A stretch of DNA of 64,000 nucleotides from Burkholderiales bacterium. GTDB taxonomy: Bacteria; Pseudomonadota; Gammaproteobacteria; Burkholderiales; Burkholderiaceae_C. Where the stretch lies: contig CANJJE010000003.1 in the NCBI GenBank assembly GCA_947474755.1, positions 1-64,000 of the forward strand, read 5' to 3'. How positions within the stretch are numbered: the stretch's first letter is position 1; each line of letters starts with the position of its first letter. A program made the translations under genes and the position numbers. Below the pieces are notes generated by a model that saw nothing but the letters and a program-made list of their open reading frames with translations, was not told where the DNA came from and did no database searches. Below, one piece after another: positions 10,431-21,417 of the stretch.

Positions 10431-11345
10431 TCATCGGCGCACCTTGACCGCGAACAGGCCTTGCGGGCGGATCATCAGGATCACGACGATCAACGACAGC
10501 GTCAGCACCTTGGCCATCGAGCCGCTCATGAAGAATTCGGAGATCGACTGCGTCTGGGCGATGCCGAAGGCTGAAGCCACGGTGCCGAGCAGGCTGGCGG
10601 CGCCGCCGAACGTCACGACCAGGAACGCATCGACGATGTACAGCGAGCCTGAGGTCGGCCCGGTCGATCCGATGGTGGTGAAGGCAGCTCCGGCAATGCC
10701 CGCGATGCCGCATCCGATGGCGAACGTGAGCCGATCGGTCTTCTGGGTATTGATGCCGGTGGCGTTGGCCATCGCCCGATTCGCCACCGTGGCGCGCACC
10801 CGCAGGCCCCAGCGGCTGCGATAGAGCGCCAGCATCACGGCGCCGGTGACGAACAGGGTCAGAGCGAGCACGAACATGCCGTTGATCGGAATGTCCAGGC
10901 CGGGGTGCGGCGACCAGGAGCCCAGCAGCCAGTCCGGCAAGGTGGGACTCACCTCTTTCGGGCCGATGAAGGAGCGGAAGCTCTGCTGCATCGCCAGGCT
11001 GATGCCCCAGGTGGCCAGCAGCGTGTCGAGCGGTCGCTTGTAGAGATGCCGTATCAGCGACCATTCGACGAACCAGCCGACGATGAACGCGAACACGAAG
11101 GCCACGCCGATCGCGATCAGGAAGTAGTACGGCATGAAGCTCGGTGCGAGCCTCTCGGTCAGCGTCGACGCCAGGAAGATGGTGTAGGCGCCGATCGTCA
11201 TGAACTCGCCGTGCGCCATGTTGATGACGCCCATCTGGCCGAAGATGATGGCCAACCCGAGTCCCATCAACAGCAGCACGGCGAACAGGCTGAGGCCTGC
11301 GAAGCCTTGCATCGTGGCGATGTTGAGCATGTCGGAAAAGGTCAT
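10431..11345 (-). CDS. urtB: urea ABC transporter permease UrtB
   Basis: LivH-type permease MTFSDMLNIATMQGFAGLSLFAVLLLMGLGLAIIFGQMGVINMAHGEFM; start trimmed to 11345. Confidence 0.92.
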   Translation of the reverse strand: MTFSDMLNIATMQGFAGLSLFAVLLLMGLGLAIIFGQMGVINMAHGEFMTIGAYTIFLASTLTERLAPSFMPYYFLIAIGVAFVFAFIVGWFVEWSLIRHLYKRPLDTLLATWGISLAMQQSFRSFIGPKEVSPTLPDWLLGSWSPHPGLDIPINGMFVLALTLFVTGAVMLALYRSRWGLRVRATVANRAMANATGINTQKTDRLTFAIGCGIAGIAGAAFTTIGSTGPTSGSLYIVDAFLVVTFGGAASLLGTVASAFGIAQTQSISEFFMSGSMAKVLTLSLIVVILMIRPQGLFAVKVRR

Positions 11346-11419
11346 GGCGGTGGCTCGCGTGCGTAACAAGGAGAACCCTCTCCCGCCGGGAGAGGGGTGC
11401 GGACAGAACAGCCCGTGGC

Positions 11420-12682
11420 TTACTGGTAACCCTTGGGGAACGGATCGGGTTTGATCAGTTCAGGTGACTCCGCCACCACCTTGAAGGTGGCGTCAGGCTG
11501 GCCCTGTGCGATGCGCGAGCGGCTCCACAGGTGGTGGTTCGCGTCGAGCCTGACGTAGCCTTCGGGCGCCATCTTCAACTCGATACCGGGCGACGCGGCG
11601 ACGACCTTGTCGACGTCGAAGCTGCCGGCTTTCTCGACCGCTGCCTTCCACAGCCAGGCACCGAGGTAGGCGGCTTGCGTCACGTCACCGATCACCGAGG
11701 CCGGGCCGTACTTGGCCTTGAAAGCGGCGACGAACTTCTTGTTGTTCTCGTTGTCGAGCGACTGGAAGTACTTCATCGACGAGTAGAAACCGGTGAAGTT
11801 CTCGCCGCCCACGCCGGTCATCTCGTCTTCCGTCACCGACAGCGTCAGCAGGAGCTGCTTGTCGCCGGTGATGCCCGCAGCCTTGAGCTGCTTGTAGAAC
11901 GCGACGTTGGAGCCGCCGACCACGGCCGCGAAGATGCAGTCGGGCTTGGCCACCTTGATCTTGTTGATCAGCGAGTTGAAGTTGGTGTTGCCCAGCGGGT
12001 AGTACTCCTCGCCGACCACCTTGCCCAGCTTGCCCACGGTTTCGATGTGCTTGCGCGCGATCTTCATCGAGGTGCGCGGCCAGATGTAGTCGGAGCCGAT
12101 CAGGAAGAAGGTCTTGGCCTTTTTCTCTTTCGAGGTCCAGTCCAGGCCGTACAGGATCTGCTGCGTGGCCTCCTGGCCGGTATAGATCACGTTCTTGCTC
12201 TGCTCCAGCCCTTCGTAGAAGGTCGGGTAGTACAGCAGTCCGTTTTCCTTCTCGAACACCGGCAGCACGGCCTTGCGGGAGGCACTGGTCCAGCAGCCGA
12301 ACACGGCGGCCACGCGGTCATTGACGAGCAGCTTCTTGCTCTTCTCGGCGAAGGTCGGCCAGTCTGATGCGCCGTCTTCCTTGATGACCTTGATCTTGCG
12401 GCCGAGGATGCCACCCATGGCATTGATCTGATCGATCGCCAGCTGCTCGGCCTGGATCGAGCCGGTTTCCGAGATCGCCATCGTGCCCGTGGCCGAGTGC
12501 AGCTGGCCGACCGTGACTTCGGTGTCGGTGACCGCGAGCTTGGTGGTGTTGACCTTGGCGGTGGGATAGGTTTGCGCCATCGCCCACCCGGGCACGGCAG
12601 CCACGGGCAGCGACGCGATGCCCTGGATCAGGCGGCGGCGGTTGACTGAGAGAGAAGATGAATCATCACGATCGTTCGACAT
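11420..12682 (-). CDS. urtA: urea ABC transporter substrate-binding protein UrtA
   Basis: VNRRRLIQGIASLPVAAVPGWAMAQ Tat/Sec leader, EVTVGQLHSATGTMAISETGSIQAEQLAIDQINAMGG; start trimmed to ATG at 12682. Confidence 0.93.
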   Translation of the reverse strand: MSNDRDDSSSLSVNRRRLIQGIASLPVAAVPGWAMAQTYPTAKVNTTKLAVTDTEVTVGQLHSATGTMAISETGSIQAEQLAIDQINAMGGILGRKIKVIKEDGASDWPTFAEKSKKLLVNDRVAAVFGCWTSASRKAVLPVFEKENGLLYYPTFYEGLEQSKNVIYTGQEATQQILYGLDWTSKEKKAKTFFLIGSDYIWPRTSMKIARKHIETVGKLGKVVGEEYYPLGNTNFNSLINKIKVAKPDCIFAAVVGGSNVAFYKQLKAAGITGDKQLLLTLSVTEDEMTGVGGENFTGFYSSMKYFQSLDNENNKKFVAAFKAKYGPASVIGDVTQAAYLGAWLWKAAVEKAGSFDVDKVVAASPGIELKMAPEGYVRLDANHHLWSRSRIAQGQPDATFKVVAESPELIKPDPFPKGYQ

Positions 12683-12859
12683 GGTGGCTCCTGCGGTGGT
12701 CTCGAAGGCGGGGCGGATTGCACTTCGCTTGAGACGCATGGTGCTCAGGAACACGCTCGGATCGAATACGTCAATCAACGTAGACCGCCGTGCGGCAACG
12801 CCGTCAGCATCGAATCCGGTCCTTGAACAAAGCGGAACGTTTCTTGCCCGCCTTCCGGT

Positions 12860-15800
12860 GTGCACACCGAATCGATCCCACCCCCGCCCGCCTTGACTGC
12901 CGCCACGCAGAAGATCTTCCGCATCCGACGCGACTACAACGCCTGGGTGGCCGACGAGTCGATGGAGGACTACGCGCTGCGCTACACACCGCGCAGCTTT
13001 CGCAAGTGGTCGGAGATGCGGGTGGCCCACACCGCGTTTGGTGCGGTGTCGTTCCTGGCGCTGGAGGCCATTGGCGGCGCGATCGCACTGAACTACGGCT
13101 TCACCAACGCGCTGTGGGCGATCCTGACGGTGGGGCTGATCACCTTCCTGACCGGGCTGCCCATCAGCTACTACGCCGCCCGCTACGGCGTCGACATGGA
13201 CCTGCTGACGCGAGGTGCCGGCTTCGGCTACCTGGGCTCGACCATCACCTCGCTGATCTACGCCAGCTTCACCTTCATCTTTTTCGCGCTCGAGGCGGCC
13301 ATCATGGCGCTGGCGCTGCAGATGTTCTTCGACATCCCGATCGCCTGGTGCTACGTCATCAGTTCGCTGGTGATCATCCCGATGGTGGTACGCGGCATCA
13401 CGCTGATCTCCAGGCTGCAGATGTGGACGCAGCCGGTGTGGGGGGTGCTGCTCCTGCTGCCGTATCTCGCCATTTACTGGAAGAACCCGCAGGCGTACTC
13501 GGATTTCATGGGGCTGAGCGGCCGCACCTCGGGCAGCAGCGACTTCGATCCGCTCATGTTTGGTGCGGCAGCGACGGTGGCGTTCTCCTTGGTGGTGCAG
13601 ATCGGCGAGCAGGTCGACTTCCTGCGCTTCCTGCCCGAAAAGACCGCGGCCAACCGCAGCCGCTGGTGGACGGCCGTGCTGATGGCGGGGCCGGGCTGGA
13701 TCATCCCGGGCATGCTGAAGATGCTGGGCGGCGCGTTTCTCGCCTTCCTGGTGCTGCAGCTTGAGCTACCGGCCGCCAAGGCAATCGAGCCGACACAGAT
13801 GTACCTCGCGGCCTATGGCTACGTGTTCACCGATCCGGCCTGGGTGCTGGCTGCCACCGTCATCTTCGTCGTGGTGTCGCAGGTCAAGATCAACCTGACC
13901 AACGCCTATGCCGGCTCGCTGGCCTGGTCCAACTTCTTCGCGCGCCTGACGCACAGCCACCCGGGGCGCGTGGTGTGGCTGGTGTTCAACGTGCTGATCG
14001 CGGTGCTGCTCATGACGCTGGGCGTCTTTCAGGCGCTTGAAAAAGTACTCGGGCTGTACAGCAACGTCGCGATCGCCTGGGTGGGCGCGCTGGTGGCCGA
14101 CCTGGTCATCAACAAGCCGCTGGGGCTCAGCCCGAAGGGAATCGAATTCAAGCGGGCACACCTCTACGACATCAACCCGGTGGGTCTGCTGTCGATGCTG
14201 TTGGCGGCAGCGCTCGCGGTGGTGGCCTATGCCGGCACACTGGGGCCGCAGGCAGAGGCTTTCGCACCGTTCATTGCGCTGATCACCGCCCTGGCACTGT
14301 CGCCCATGCTCGCGTGGTTGACAAAAGGCCGCTACTACATTGCACGTCAGCCACAGGTCATCGGAAATCCGGGGCAGGTGCTGAAGTGCAGCGTCTGCGA
14401 GAACCGCTTTGAAGCCGAGGACATGGCGCATTGCCCGGCCTACAGCGCACCGATCTGCTCCTTGTGCTGCACGCTGGAATCGCGCTGCCATGATCGATGC
14501 AAGACCGGCTCGCGTGCAGCCGAACAGGCCGAAGGCCTGCTGACCTCGCTTCTGCCCACATCGCTGTCGAACCGGGTGAACTTCCGCGTTGGCCACTATC
14601 TTGTGGTGGTGCTGTCGCTGTGCACATTGCTGGCGGTGGTGATGGCGATGGTCTACACGCAGCAGGTCGGGCCAGATCTGTCGATCGATACCCAGCTGCT
14701 GCTGAAATCATCGTTCGTCAAGGTGTTTGCGATGCTCCTGCTGGTCGTCGCGGTGTGCAGCTGGTGGGTGGTGCTGGGCAGCGAAAGCCGCCGCCTGGCG
14801 CAGGATGAATCGAACCGGCAGAACCAGCTGCTGCAGCGCGAGATCGAGGCCCACTCGCGCACCGATGCGGCCTTGCAGGCAGCCCGCGATGTGGCCGAAT
14901 CGGCCAACCAGGCCAAGACCCGCTACGTGGCCGGCATGACGCATGAATTGCGCACGCCGCTCAACAGCATCCTCGGCTACTCGCAGATCCTGTTGAAGGA
15001 CGAAGCGCTGGCGACGAACCCACGCGAGGCGGTGCAGACCATCCAGCGCAGCGGCGAACACTTGCTGGCACTGATCGATGGACTGCTCGATCTGGCACGC
15101 ATCGAGGCCGGCCGCCTGCAGCTCGAACCGATGCCGCTGCACCTCCCGGACTTCCTCGATGAGCTTGTGCGCATGGTCAGCCCTCAAGCCGAGGCCAAGG
15201 GGCTGGCTTTCGTCCACACGCGCGCAGGCCATTTGCCGACCTGGGTCAAGGCCGATGCGAAGCGCTTGCGCCAGATCCTGATCAACCTGCTGGCCAATGC
15301 GGTGCGCTTCACCGACACCGGCACGGTCACGCTGCACGTCGATTCGCGCAAGCAGGTGGTGCGCTTCGACGTGGTCGACACCGGCGTCGGCGTGCTGCCG
15401 CAGGACCGTGAGCGCATCTTCCTGCCCTTCGAGCGGGGCGCCGCCGGGCGACGGCAAGGCGGCGAGCCCGGCACCGGTCTCGGGCTGACGATCACCGCCC
15501 TGCTGACCTCGCTGATGGGTGGCGATCTCACGCTCTCCAGCACCTCAGGCCAGGGCAGCACCTTCAGCGTGAGGGTCTACCTGACCGAAACCGCCGACCC
15601 GGGACCGCTGCGCGAAATGCCGCGGCAGATCGTGGGCTACTTCGGCGAGCGGCGCACGCTGCTGGTCGTCGATGACCAGCCTGTGCAGCGGCAGATGCTG
15701 GCCGGAATGCTGATCCCGCTGGGCTTCGCAGTTCGAGAAGCGGCCAGTGGGGCCGAGTGCCTGGCCAGTCTGCACGAGTCGGTACCAGACGCCATCCTGC

Positions 15801-16279
15801 TCGACATCACGATGGACGACATGGACGGCTGGCAGGCGGCGACGCATCTGCGCACGGCCGGCTACACCGATGTGCCGATCATCATGGTGTCGGCCAATGT
15901 GTTCGAGAACCAGGTGCAGCGACTTCGTTCGGCGCAGTGCCAGGCTTTCGTGGCCAAGCCGGTGCTCGAGTCTGAACTGATCGCCGCACTGCACCGCACG
16001 CTCGGTCTGGAATGGCGAGCGACCGGCGCGTCCAGCCTTCCGACCGAGGGGACCGATCCCGATTCGGCCGGTCGCCTGGAACTCCCCGACAGTGTGCGCA
16101 CCGACCTGCTGCGGCTCGCGCGGGTCGGCCATGTGCGAGGGCTGCAAACTGCCCTCGATGACATCACCGAAGCAGACCCGTCGCTGGCGGCGGCATGCAC
16201 CCGGCTGCGCGGTCTGGTCAGCCGCTTCGAGATGGGCCGACTGCAAACCCTGCTGATGGACGAAGCCGAACTCACCTGA
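12860..16279 (+). CDS. hybrid sensor: NCS1-type permease domain + Cys-rich linker + HisKA/HATPase + receiver
   Basis: 1139 aa in one uninterrupted ORF. N-term ~500 aa polytopic NCS1/purine-cytosine-permease-like; Cys cluster CSVCENRFEAEDMAHCPAYSAPICSLCCTLESRCHDRC; H-box THELRTPLNSILGYSQILL; N-box INLLANAVRFTDTG; REC LLVVDDQPVQRQML...ILLDITMDDMDGW. Start codon reads ATG or alternative at 12860; exact start uncertain. Confidence 0.88.
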   Translation: MHTESIPPPPALTAATQKIFRIRRDYNAWVADESMEDYALRYTPRSFRKWSEMRVAHTAFGAVSFLALEAIGGAIALNYGFTNALWAILTVGLITFLTGLPISYYAARYGVDMDLLTRGAGFGYLGSTITSLIYASFTFIFFALEAAIMALALQMFFDIPIAWCYVISSLVIIPMVVRGITLISRLQMWTQPVWGVLLLLPYLAIYWKNPQAYSDFMGLSGRTSGSSDFDPLMFGAAATVAFSLVVQIGEQVDFLRFLPEKTAANRSRWWTAVLMAGPGWIIPGMLKMLGGAFLAFLVLQLELPAAKAIEPTQMYLAAYGYVFTDPAWVLAATVIFVVVSQVKINLTNAYAGSLAWSNFFARLTHSHPGRVVWLVFNVLIAVLLMTLGVFQALEKVLGLYSNVAIAWVGALVADLVINKPLGLSPKGIEFKRAHLYDINPVGLLSMLLAAALAVVAYAGTLGPQAEAFAPFIALITALALSPMLAWLTKGRYYIARQPQVIGNPGQVLKCSVCENRFEAEDMAHCPAYSAPICSLCCTLESRCHDRCKTGSRAAEQAEGLLTSLLPTSLSNRVNFRVGHYLVVVLSLCTLLAVVMAMVYTQQVGPDLSIDTQLLLKSSFVKVFAMLLLVVAVCSWWVVLGSESRRLAQDESNRQNQLLQREIEAHSRTDAALQAARDVAESANQAKTRYVAGMTHELRTPLNSILGYSQILLKDEALATNPREAVQTIQRSGEHLLALIDGLLDLARIEAGRLQLEPMPLHLPDFLDELVRMVSPQAEAKGLAFVHTRAGHLPTWVKADAKRLRQILINLLANAVRFTDTGTVTLHVDSRKQVVRFDVVDTGVGVLPQDRERIFLPFERGAAGRRQGGEPGTGLGLTITALLTSLMGGDLTLSSTSGQGSTFSVRVYLTETADPGPLREMPRQIVGYFGERRTLLVVDDQPVQRQMLAGMLIPLGFAVREAASGAECLASLHESVPDAILLDITMDDMDGWQAATHLRTAGYTDVPIIMVSANVFENQVQRLRSAQCQAFVAKPVLESELIAALHRTLGLEWRATGASSLPTEGTDPDSAGRLELPDSVRTDLLRLARVGHVRGLQTALDDITEADPSLAAACTRLRGLVSRFEMGRLQTLLMDEAELT

Positions 16280-16281
16280 CC

Positions 16282-17214
16282 ATGTCACCAGACCTTGCCT
16301 CACACGCCATGTCATTGCAACCGACCGCCGATCGCCCCGTAGTCCTCGTCGTCGACGACGCACCGAGCAGCCTCGGCGTGCTGTGCGACACGCTGGAGAG
16401 CGCCGGCTACACCGTACTGGTCGCCGGGGACGGCGAGACCGCGTTGCAGCGCCTGGAGCTGGTGACGCCTGACGCGATCCTGCTCGATGGCCTGATGCCC
16501 GGGCTGTCGGGTTTCGACACCTGCCGCCGCATCAAGGAGACGCCGGCCTGGGCGCATGTGCCGGTGATCTTCATGACCGGGCTGTCGGAGACCTCGAACG
16601 TGGTCGAGGGCTTCGCGTGTGGCGGCGTGGACTACGTCGTCAAGCCGCTGCGCGCACAGGAGGTGCTGGCACGGCTGCACACCCACGCGCGCAACGCACG
16701 CATCACGCGGATGGCCCGCGATGCGGTCGATGTGGCTGGACTGGGCGTGGTGTTCGTCGACGCCCTGGGCCGCATCGCCTGGCGTTCACCACAGGCGGCG
16801 GTGTGGCTGCAGGCGCTGGAAGACGGCAGCGGCACGGGACGGTTGCCGACCGCGCTGCGCGCCGCACTCGATGTCGCACTTGAAGGCGACAGCACGCAGG
16901 TCGTGCACACCCGCACCGATCCGCCGCTGTCGGTGCGCAACATGGGTACCGCCACCCTGGGCGAGACGATGCTGCTGCTCGAAATCAGGAGCGAAGGCGC
17001 GCTGGCGTCGTCGCGCCTGAGCCATGCCGCGCTGACGCCTCGCGAGACCGAGGTGCTGTCCTGGCTGGCCAAGGGCAAGACCAACCGCGACATCGGCGAC
17101 ATCCTGGGCATGAGCCCGCGCACCGTCAACAAGCACCTGGAGCATGTCTTCGAAAAGCTCGGTGTCGAGACGCGCGCCGCTGCGGCCGCCCTGGCAAGCG
17201 GCCTCCTGCCATGA
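16282..17214 (+). CDS. response regulator, receiver + LuxR-type HTH
   Basis: VVLVVDDAPSSLGVLC...DAILLDGLMPGLSGFD; LTPRETEVLSWLAKGKTNRDIGDILGMSPRTVNKHLEHVFEKLGVETRAAA. ATG at 16282 follows the kinase stop by 2 nt. Confidence 0.92.
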   Translation: MSPDLASHAMSLQPTADRPVVLVVDDAPSSLGVLCDTLESAGYTVLVAGDGETALQRLELVTPDAILLDGLMPGLSGFDTCRRIKETPAWAHVPVIFMTGLSETSNVVEGFACGGVDYVVKPLRAQEVLARLHTHARNARITRMARDAVDVAGLGVVFVDALGRIAWRSPQAAVWLQALEDGSGTGRLPTALRAALDVALEGDSTQVVHTRTDPPLSVRNMGTATLGETMLLLEIRSEGALASSRLSHAALTPRETEVLSWLAKGKTNRDIGDILGMSPRTVNKHLEHVFEKLGVETRAAAAALASGLLP

Positions 17215-17307
17215 AGCAGGCCGCACGCGGCCTCTCGCACTGAGCCACTTCTCGCCGCCGACACCGACCGCTACCATCACACGACCCACGAATTACCCGA
17301 GCCTCCG

Positions 17308-17610
17308 ATGGAACTGACCCCTCGCGAAAAGGACAAGTTGCTGATCTTCACGGCCGCACTGCTGGCCGAACGCCGTCGCGCTCGAGGGCTCAAGCTGAAC
17401 TACCCGGAAGCAGTCGCGCTGATCAGTGCGGCGATCATGGAAGGTGCGCGCGACGGCAAGACCGTGGCCGATCTGATGAGCGACGGCAAGCTGGTGCTCA
17501 CGCGTGCCGACGTGATGGACGGCGTGGCTGAACTGATCCCCGAGATACAGATGGAAGCAACCTTCCCCGACGGCACCAAGCTGGTGACCGTGCACCAACC
17601 GATCACCTGA
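17308..17610 (+). CDS. ureA: urease subunit gamma
   Basis: [57 protein letters not shown]. Confidence 0.97.
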   Translation: MELTPREKDKLLIFTAALLAERRRARGLKLNYPEAVALISAAIMEGARDGKTVADLMSDGKLVLTRADVMDGVAELIPEIQMEATFPDGTKLVTVHQPIT

Positions 17611-17633
17611 GCACCTCGACACAAGGAGTCCCC

Positions 17634-17795
17634 ATGAGAACGTTCGCTCTGCTGCTTCTGGCGCCATCGCTGGCATGGGCACATTCCGGTCACGGCCTGG
17701 GTGACGGCTGGCACTGGCATCCCTCGGACACCTGGGCCTACCTGTTGTTTGCCGCAGTGGTGGCCGTCGCCATCTGGGGGAGGCGCAAGAAGTGA
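17634..17795 (+). CDS. 53-aa His-containing predicted membrane protein between ureA and ureB
   Basis: [59 protein letters not shown] 8-12 nt upstream; signal peptide plus one TM plus basic tail; stop overlaps the ureB GTG start. Below the ORF-track length cutoff. Confidence 0.75.
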   Translation: MRTFALLLLAPSLAWAHSGHGLGDGWHWHPSDTWAYLLFAAVVAVAIWGRRKK

Positions 17796-18097
17796 TCCCC
17801 GGCGAACTGCTCACCGAAGGCCCCGACCACACCATCAACCTCGGGCGCCGCACGATCACGGTCGTGGTCGAGAACAGCGGTGACCGGCCGATCCAGGTCG
17901 GCTCCCATTACCACTTTGCCGAGACCAACGGCGCGCTGGTGTTCGATCGCGCTGCGGTGCGCGGCATGCGACTGAACATCGCCTCGGGCACCGCGGTGCG
18001 CTTCGAGCCCGGACAGCAGCGCACGGTCGAGCTGGTCGATTTCGCCGGCGACCGACAGGTCTACGGCTTTCGCGGGCAGGTTCAGGGCCCGCTCTGA
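17792..18097 (+). CDS. ureB: urease subunit beta
   Basis: [48 protein letters not shown] start overlapping the upstream small ORF. Confidence 0.97.
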   Translation: MIPGELLTEGPDHTINLGRRTITVVVENSGDRPIQVGSHYHFAETNGALVFDRAAVRGMRLNIASGTAVRFEPGQQRTVELVDFAGDRQVYGFRGQVQGPL

Positions 18098-18156
18098 GCC
18101 CCCGCCCGTCAACACGCGCCTCTGACACTATTTCTCGACACGCTGAGCAGGACCCC

Positions 18157-19884
<1,728 letters not shown>

Positions 19885-19887
19885 TTC

Positions 19888-19912
19888 CTCTCGCGCATAA
19901 GTGGCGCGAGAG
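19888..19912. terminator. hairpin just after ureC (CTCTCGCGC-7nt-GCGCGAGAG)
   Basis: Perfect 9-bp inverted repeat 4 nt after the ureC stop; no T-tract, so terminator function is uncertain. Confidence 0.4.
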
Positions 19913-19976
19913 CGCTCTGGCAGCCACCGAAGCGGTCGTGGGATTTGAGTTCCGCCGCACGCGACAACGGTGCCGG

Positions 19977-20107
19977 CTGTCGAGGGCGTGGGGTGACCGG
20001 CGCAGCGAAGTAAAGGAGGAGGGCCAGAACGGCGTTACCCGAAGCGTTTGTGAAGTGATCCGGCCCGGAGGACATGAGCGGAGTCGGTCACCCCACGTCC
20101 TCGACAG
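19977..20107. repeat. 23-bp inverted repeat arms with 85-nt spacer (REP/MITE-like candidate)
   Basis: CTGTCGAGGGCGTGGGGTGACCG (19977-19999) versus CGGTCACCCCACGTCCTCGACAG (20085-20107): complementary at 22 of 23 positions. Confidence 0.6.
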
Positions 20108-20150
20108 CTCCACACGAAAGTCTGCACGCCGACGGACTCGAATCAAAAGA

Positions 20151-21230
20151 TCAAGCCACCGCCGGAAACGCGATCAGGTGGTCCATGTCGAGGCGGATGC
20201 CGATGGCTTCGCCGATGCGGTGGTTGTGGTGCGAGGGCACCATCGACAGCACGCGCATGCCGCTGGCGAGTTCGAGCGTGTAGAGGATCTGCGCGCCCCT
20301 GAACGCCTTGTGCCGCACGATGGCCTGCACAGGGCTGGTGTCATCGTGCACCACGTCGTCCGGGCGAAGCAGCACATCGACATGGCTGCCAGCGGGGCAC
20401 GGCCTGCCATCGGGCGCATAACGGATGGTCTCGGTGGCTGACACCGAGCCGATCTCGATCGCGAGCTGCCGCTCGGCCACCACGGTGCCGCGCACGAACA
20501 CGCCCTGGCCGATGAAGTCCGCGACGAATCGACTGGCCGGGCGGTGATACAGGTTGTAGGCGGTGTCGATCTGCTGGATGCGTCCGTCGGACATCACCGC
20601 GACCTCGTCGGCCATCGCGAACGCCTCGTTCTGATCGTGGGTGACGAACACCGCGGTAGTGTTTGTCGCCTTCAGGATGTCGCGCACTTCGGCGGCGAGT
20701 TGTTCGCGCAAATCGACGTCCAGGTTCGAGAAGGGCTCGTCCATCAGCAACAGACGCGGCTGCGGCGCCAGCGCACGGGCGAGCGCCACACGTTGCTGCT
20801 GTCCGCCGGACAGCTCGTGAGGGAAGCGCTGCGCCTGGGACCGCAAGCCGACCATGTCGAGCAGCCGCTGCACGCGAGCCTGGTCATCGGCGCTGCCGCG
20901 CGTTCCGAAAGCGACATTGCGCTCGACGCTCAAGTGCGGGAACAGCGCATAGTCCTGAAACACCATGCCGATGCGGCGCTGCTCGGGAGGCAGGTGGCGG
21001 CCCGGACCGCTGACCTGCTCGCCCGCGATGCGGATGTCACCGCCGGACAAGGGCTCAAAGCCACCGATGCAGCGCAGCACGGTTGTCTTGCCGCAGCCCG
21101 AGGGCCCGAGCAGGCAGCAGATGCTGCCGATGGACAGCGTCAGGTTCAGCCCATCCACCGTGACACGCGCACCGTACGCATGGCGCACGGCGTTCAGGAT
21201 CAGGACAGGGATGGAATTCGGGGTGGTCAT
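20151..21230 (-). CDS. fbpC: Fe(III)-type ABC transporter ATP-binding protein
   Basis: Walker A GPSGCGKTTVLRCIGGFEPLSGG, LSGGQQQRVALARALAPQPRLLLMDEPFSNLD, TOBE-like C-term; next to FbpB/FbpA-like genes. Start trimmed to 21230. Confidence 0.85.
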   Translation of the reverse strand: MTTPNSIPVLILNAVRHAYGARVTVDGLNLTLSIGSICCLLGPSGCGKTTVLRCIGGFEPLSGGDIRIAGEQVSGPGRHLPPEQRRIGMVFQDYALFPHLSVERNVAFGTRGSADDQARVQRLLDMVGLRSQAQRFPHELSGGQQQRVALARALAPQPRLLLMDEPFSNLDVDLREQLAAEVRDILKATNTTAVFVTHDQNEAFAMADEVAVMSDGRIQQIDTAYNLYHRPASRFVADFIGQGVFVRGTVVAERQLAIEIGSVSATETIRYAPDGRPCPAGSHVDVLLRPDDVVHDDTSPVQAIVRHKAFRGAQILYTLELASGMRVLSMVPSHHNHRIGEAIGIRLDMDHLIAFPAVA

Positions 21231-21417
21231 GGTTGAGGCCGAGATCACGGGGATGCGACGCAGTGTCTCCGATGCGCGCAAGGGCCATGGTCAATCACGC
21301 TGAACGGTCGAGACCGGTCTGCCATGGGCATCATCGAGGGCAGGCAATACCCTGCGCGAGCCGTACACTGCCTGCGAATCAATCGCGTTCACTATGCCGT
21401 GCGATGATATCCCTCGC

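Noticed and set aside
8902-10824. 640-aa ORF on + strand opposite urtD/urtC/urtB
   Set aside because: Shadow ORF; low-complexity His/Gln/Asp/Arg composition and complete overlap with recognisable urt genes.
12683-12859. Possible sigma-54 promoter (GGCGGGGCGGATTGCA) in the urtA/kinase divergent region
   Set aside because: GG-to-GC spacing is one nucleotide off the -24/-12 requirement and the GGCAC block is poorly matched.
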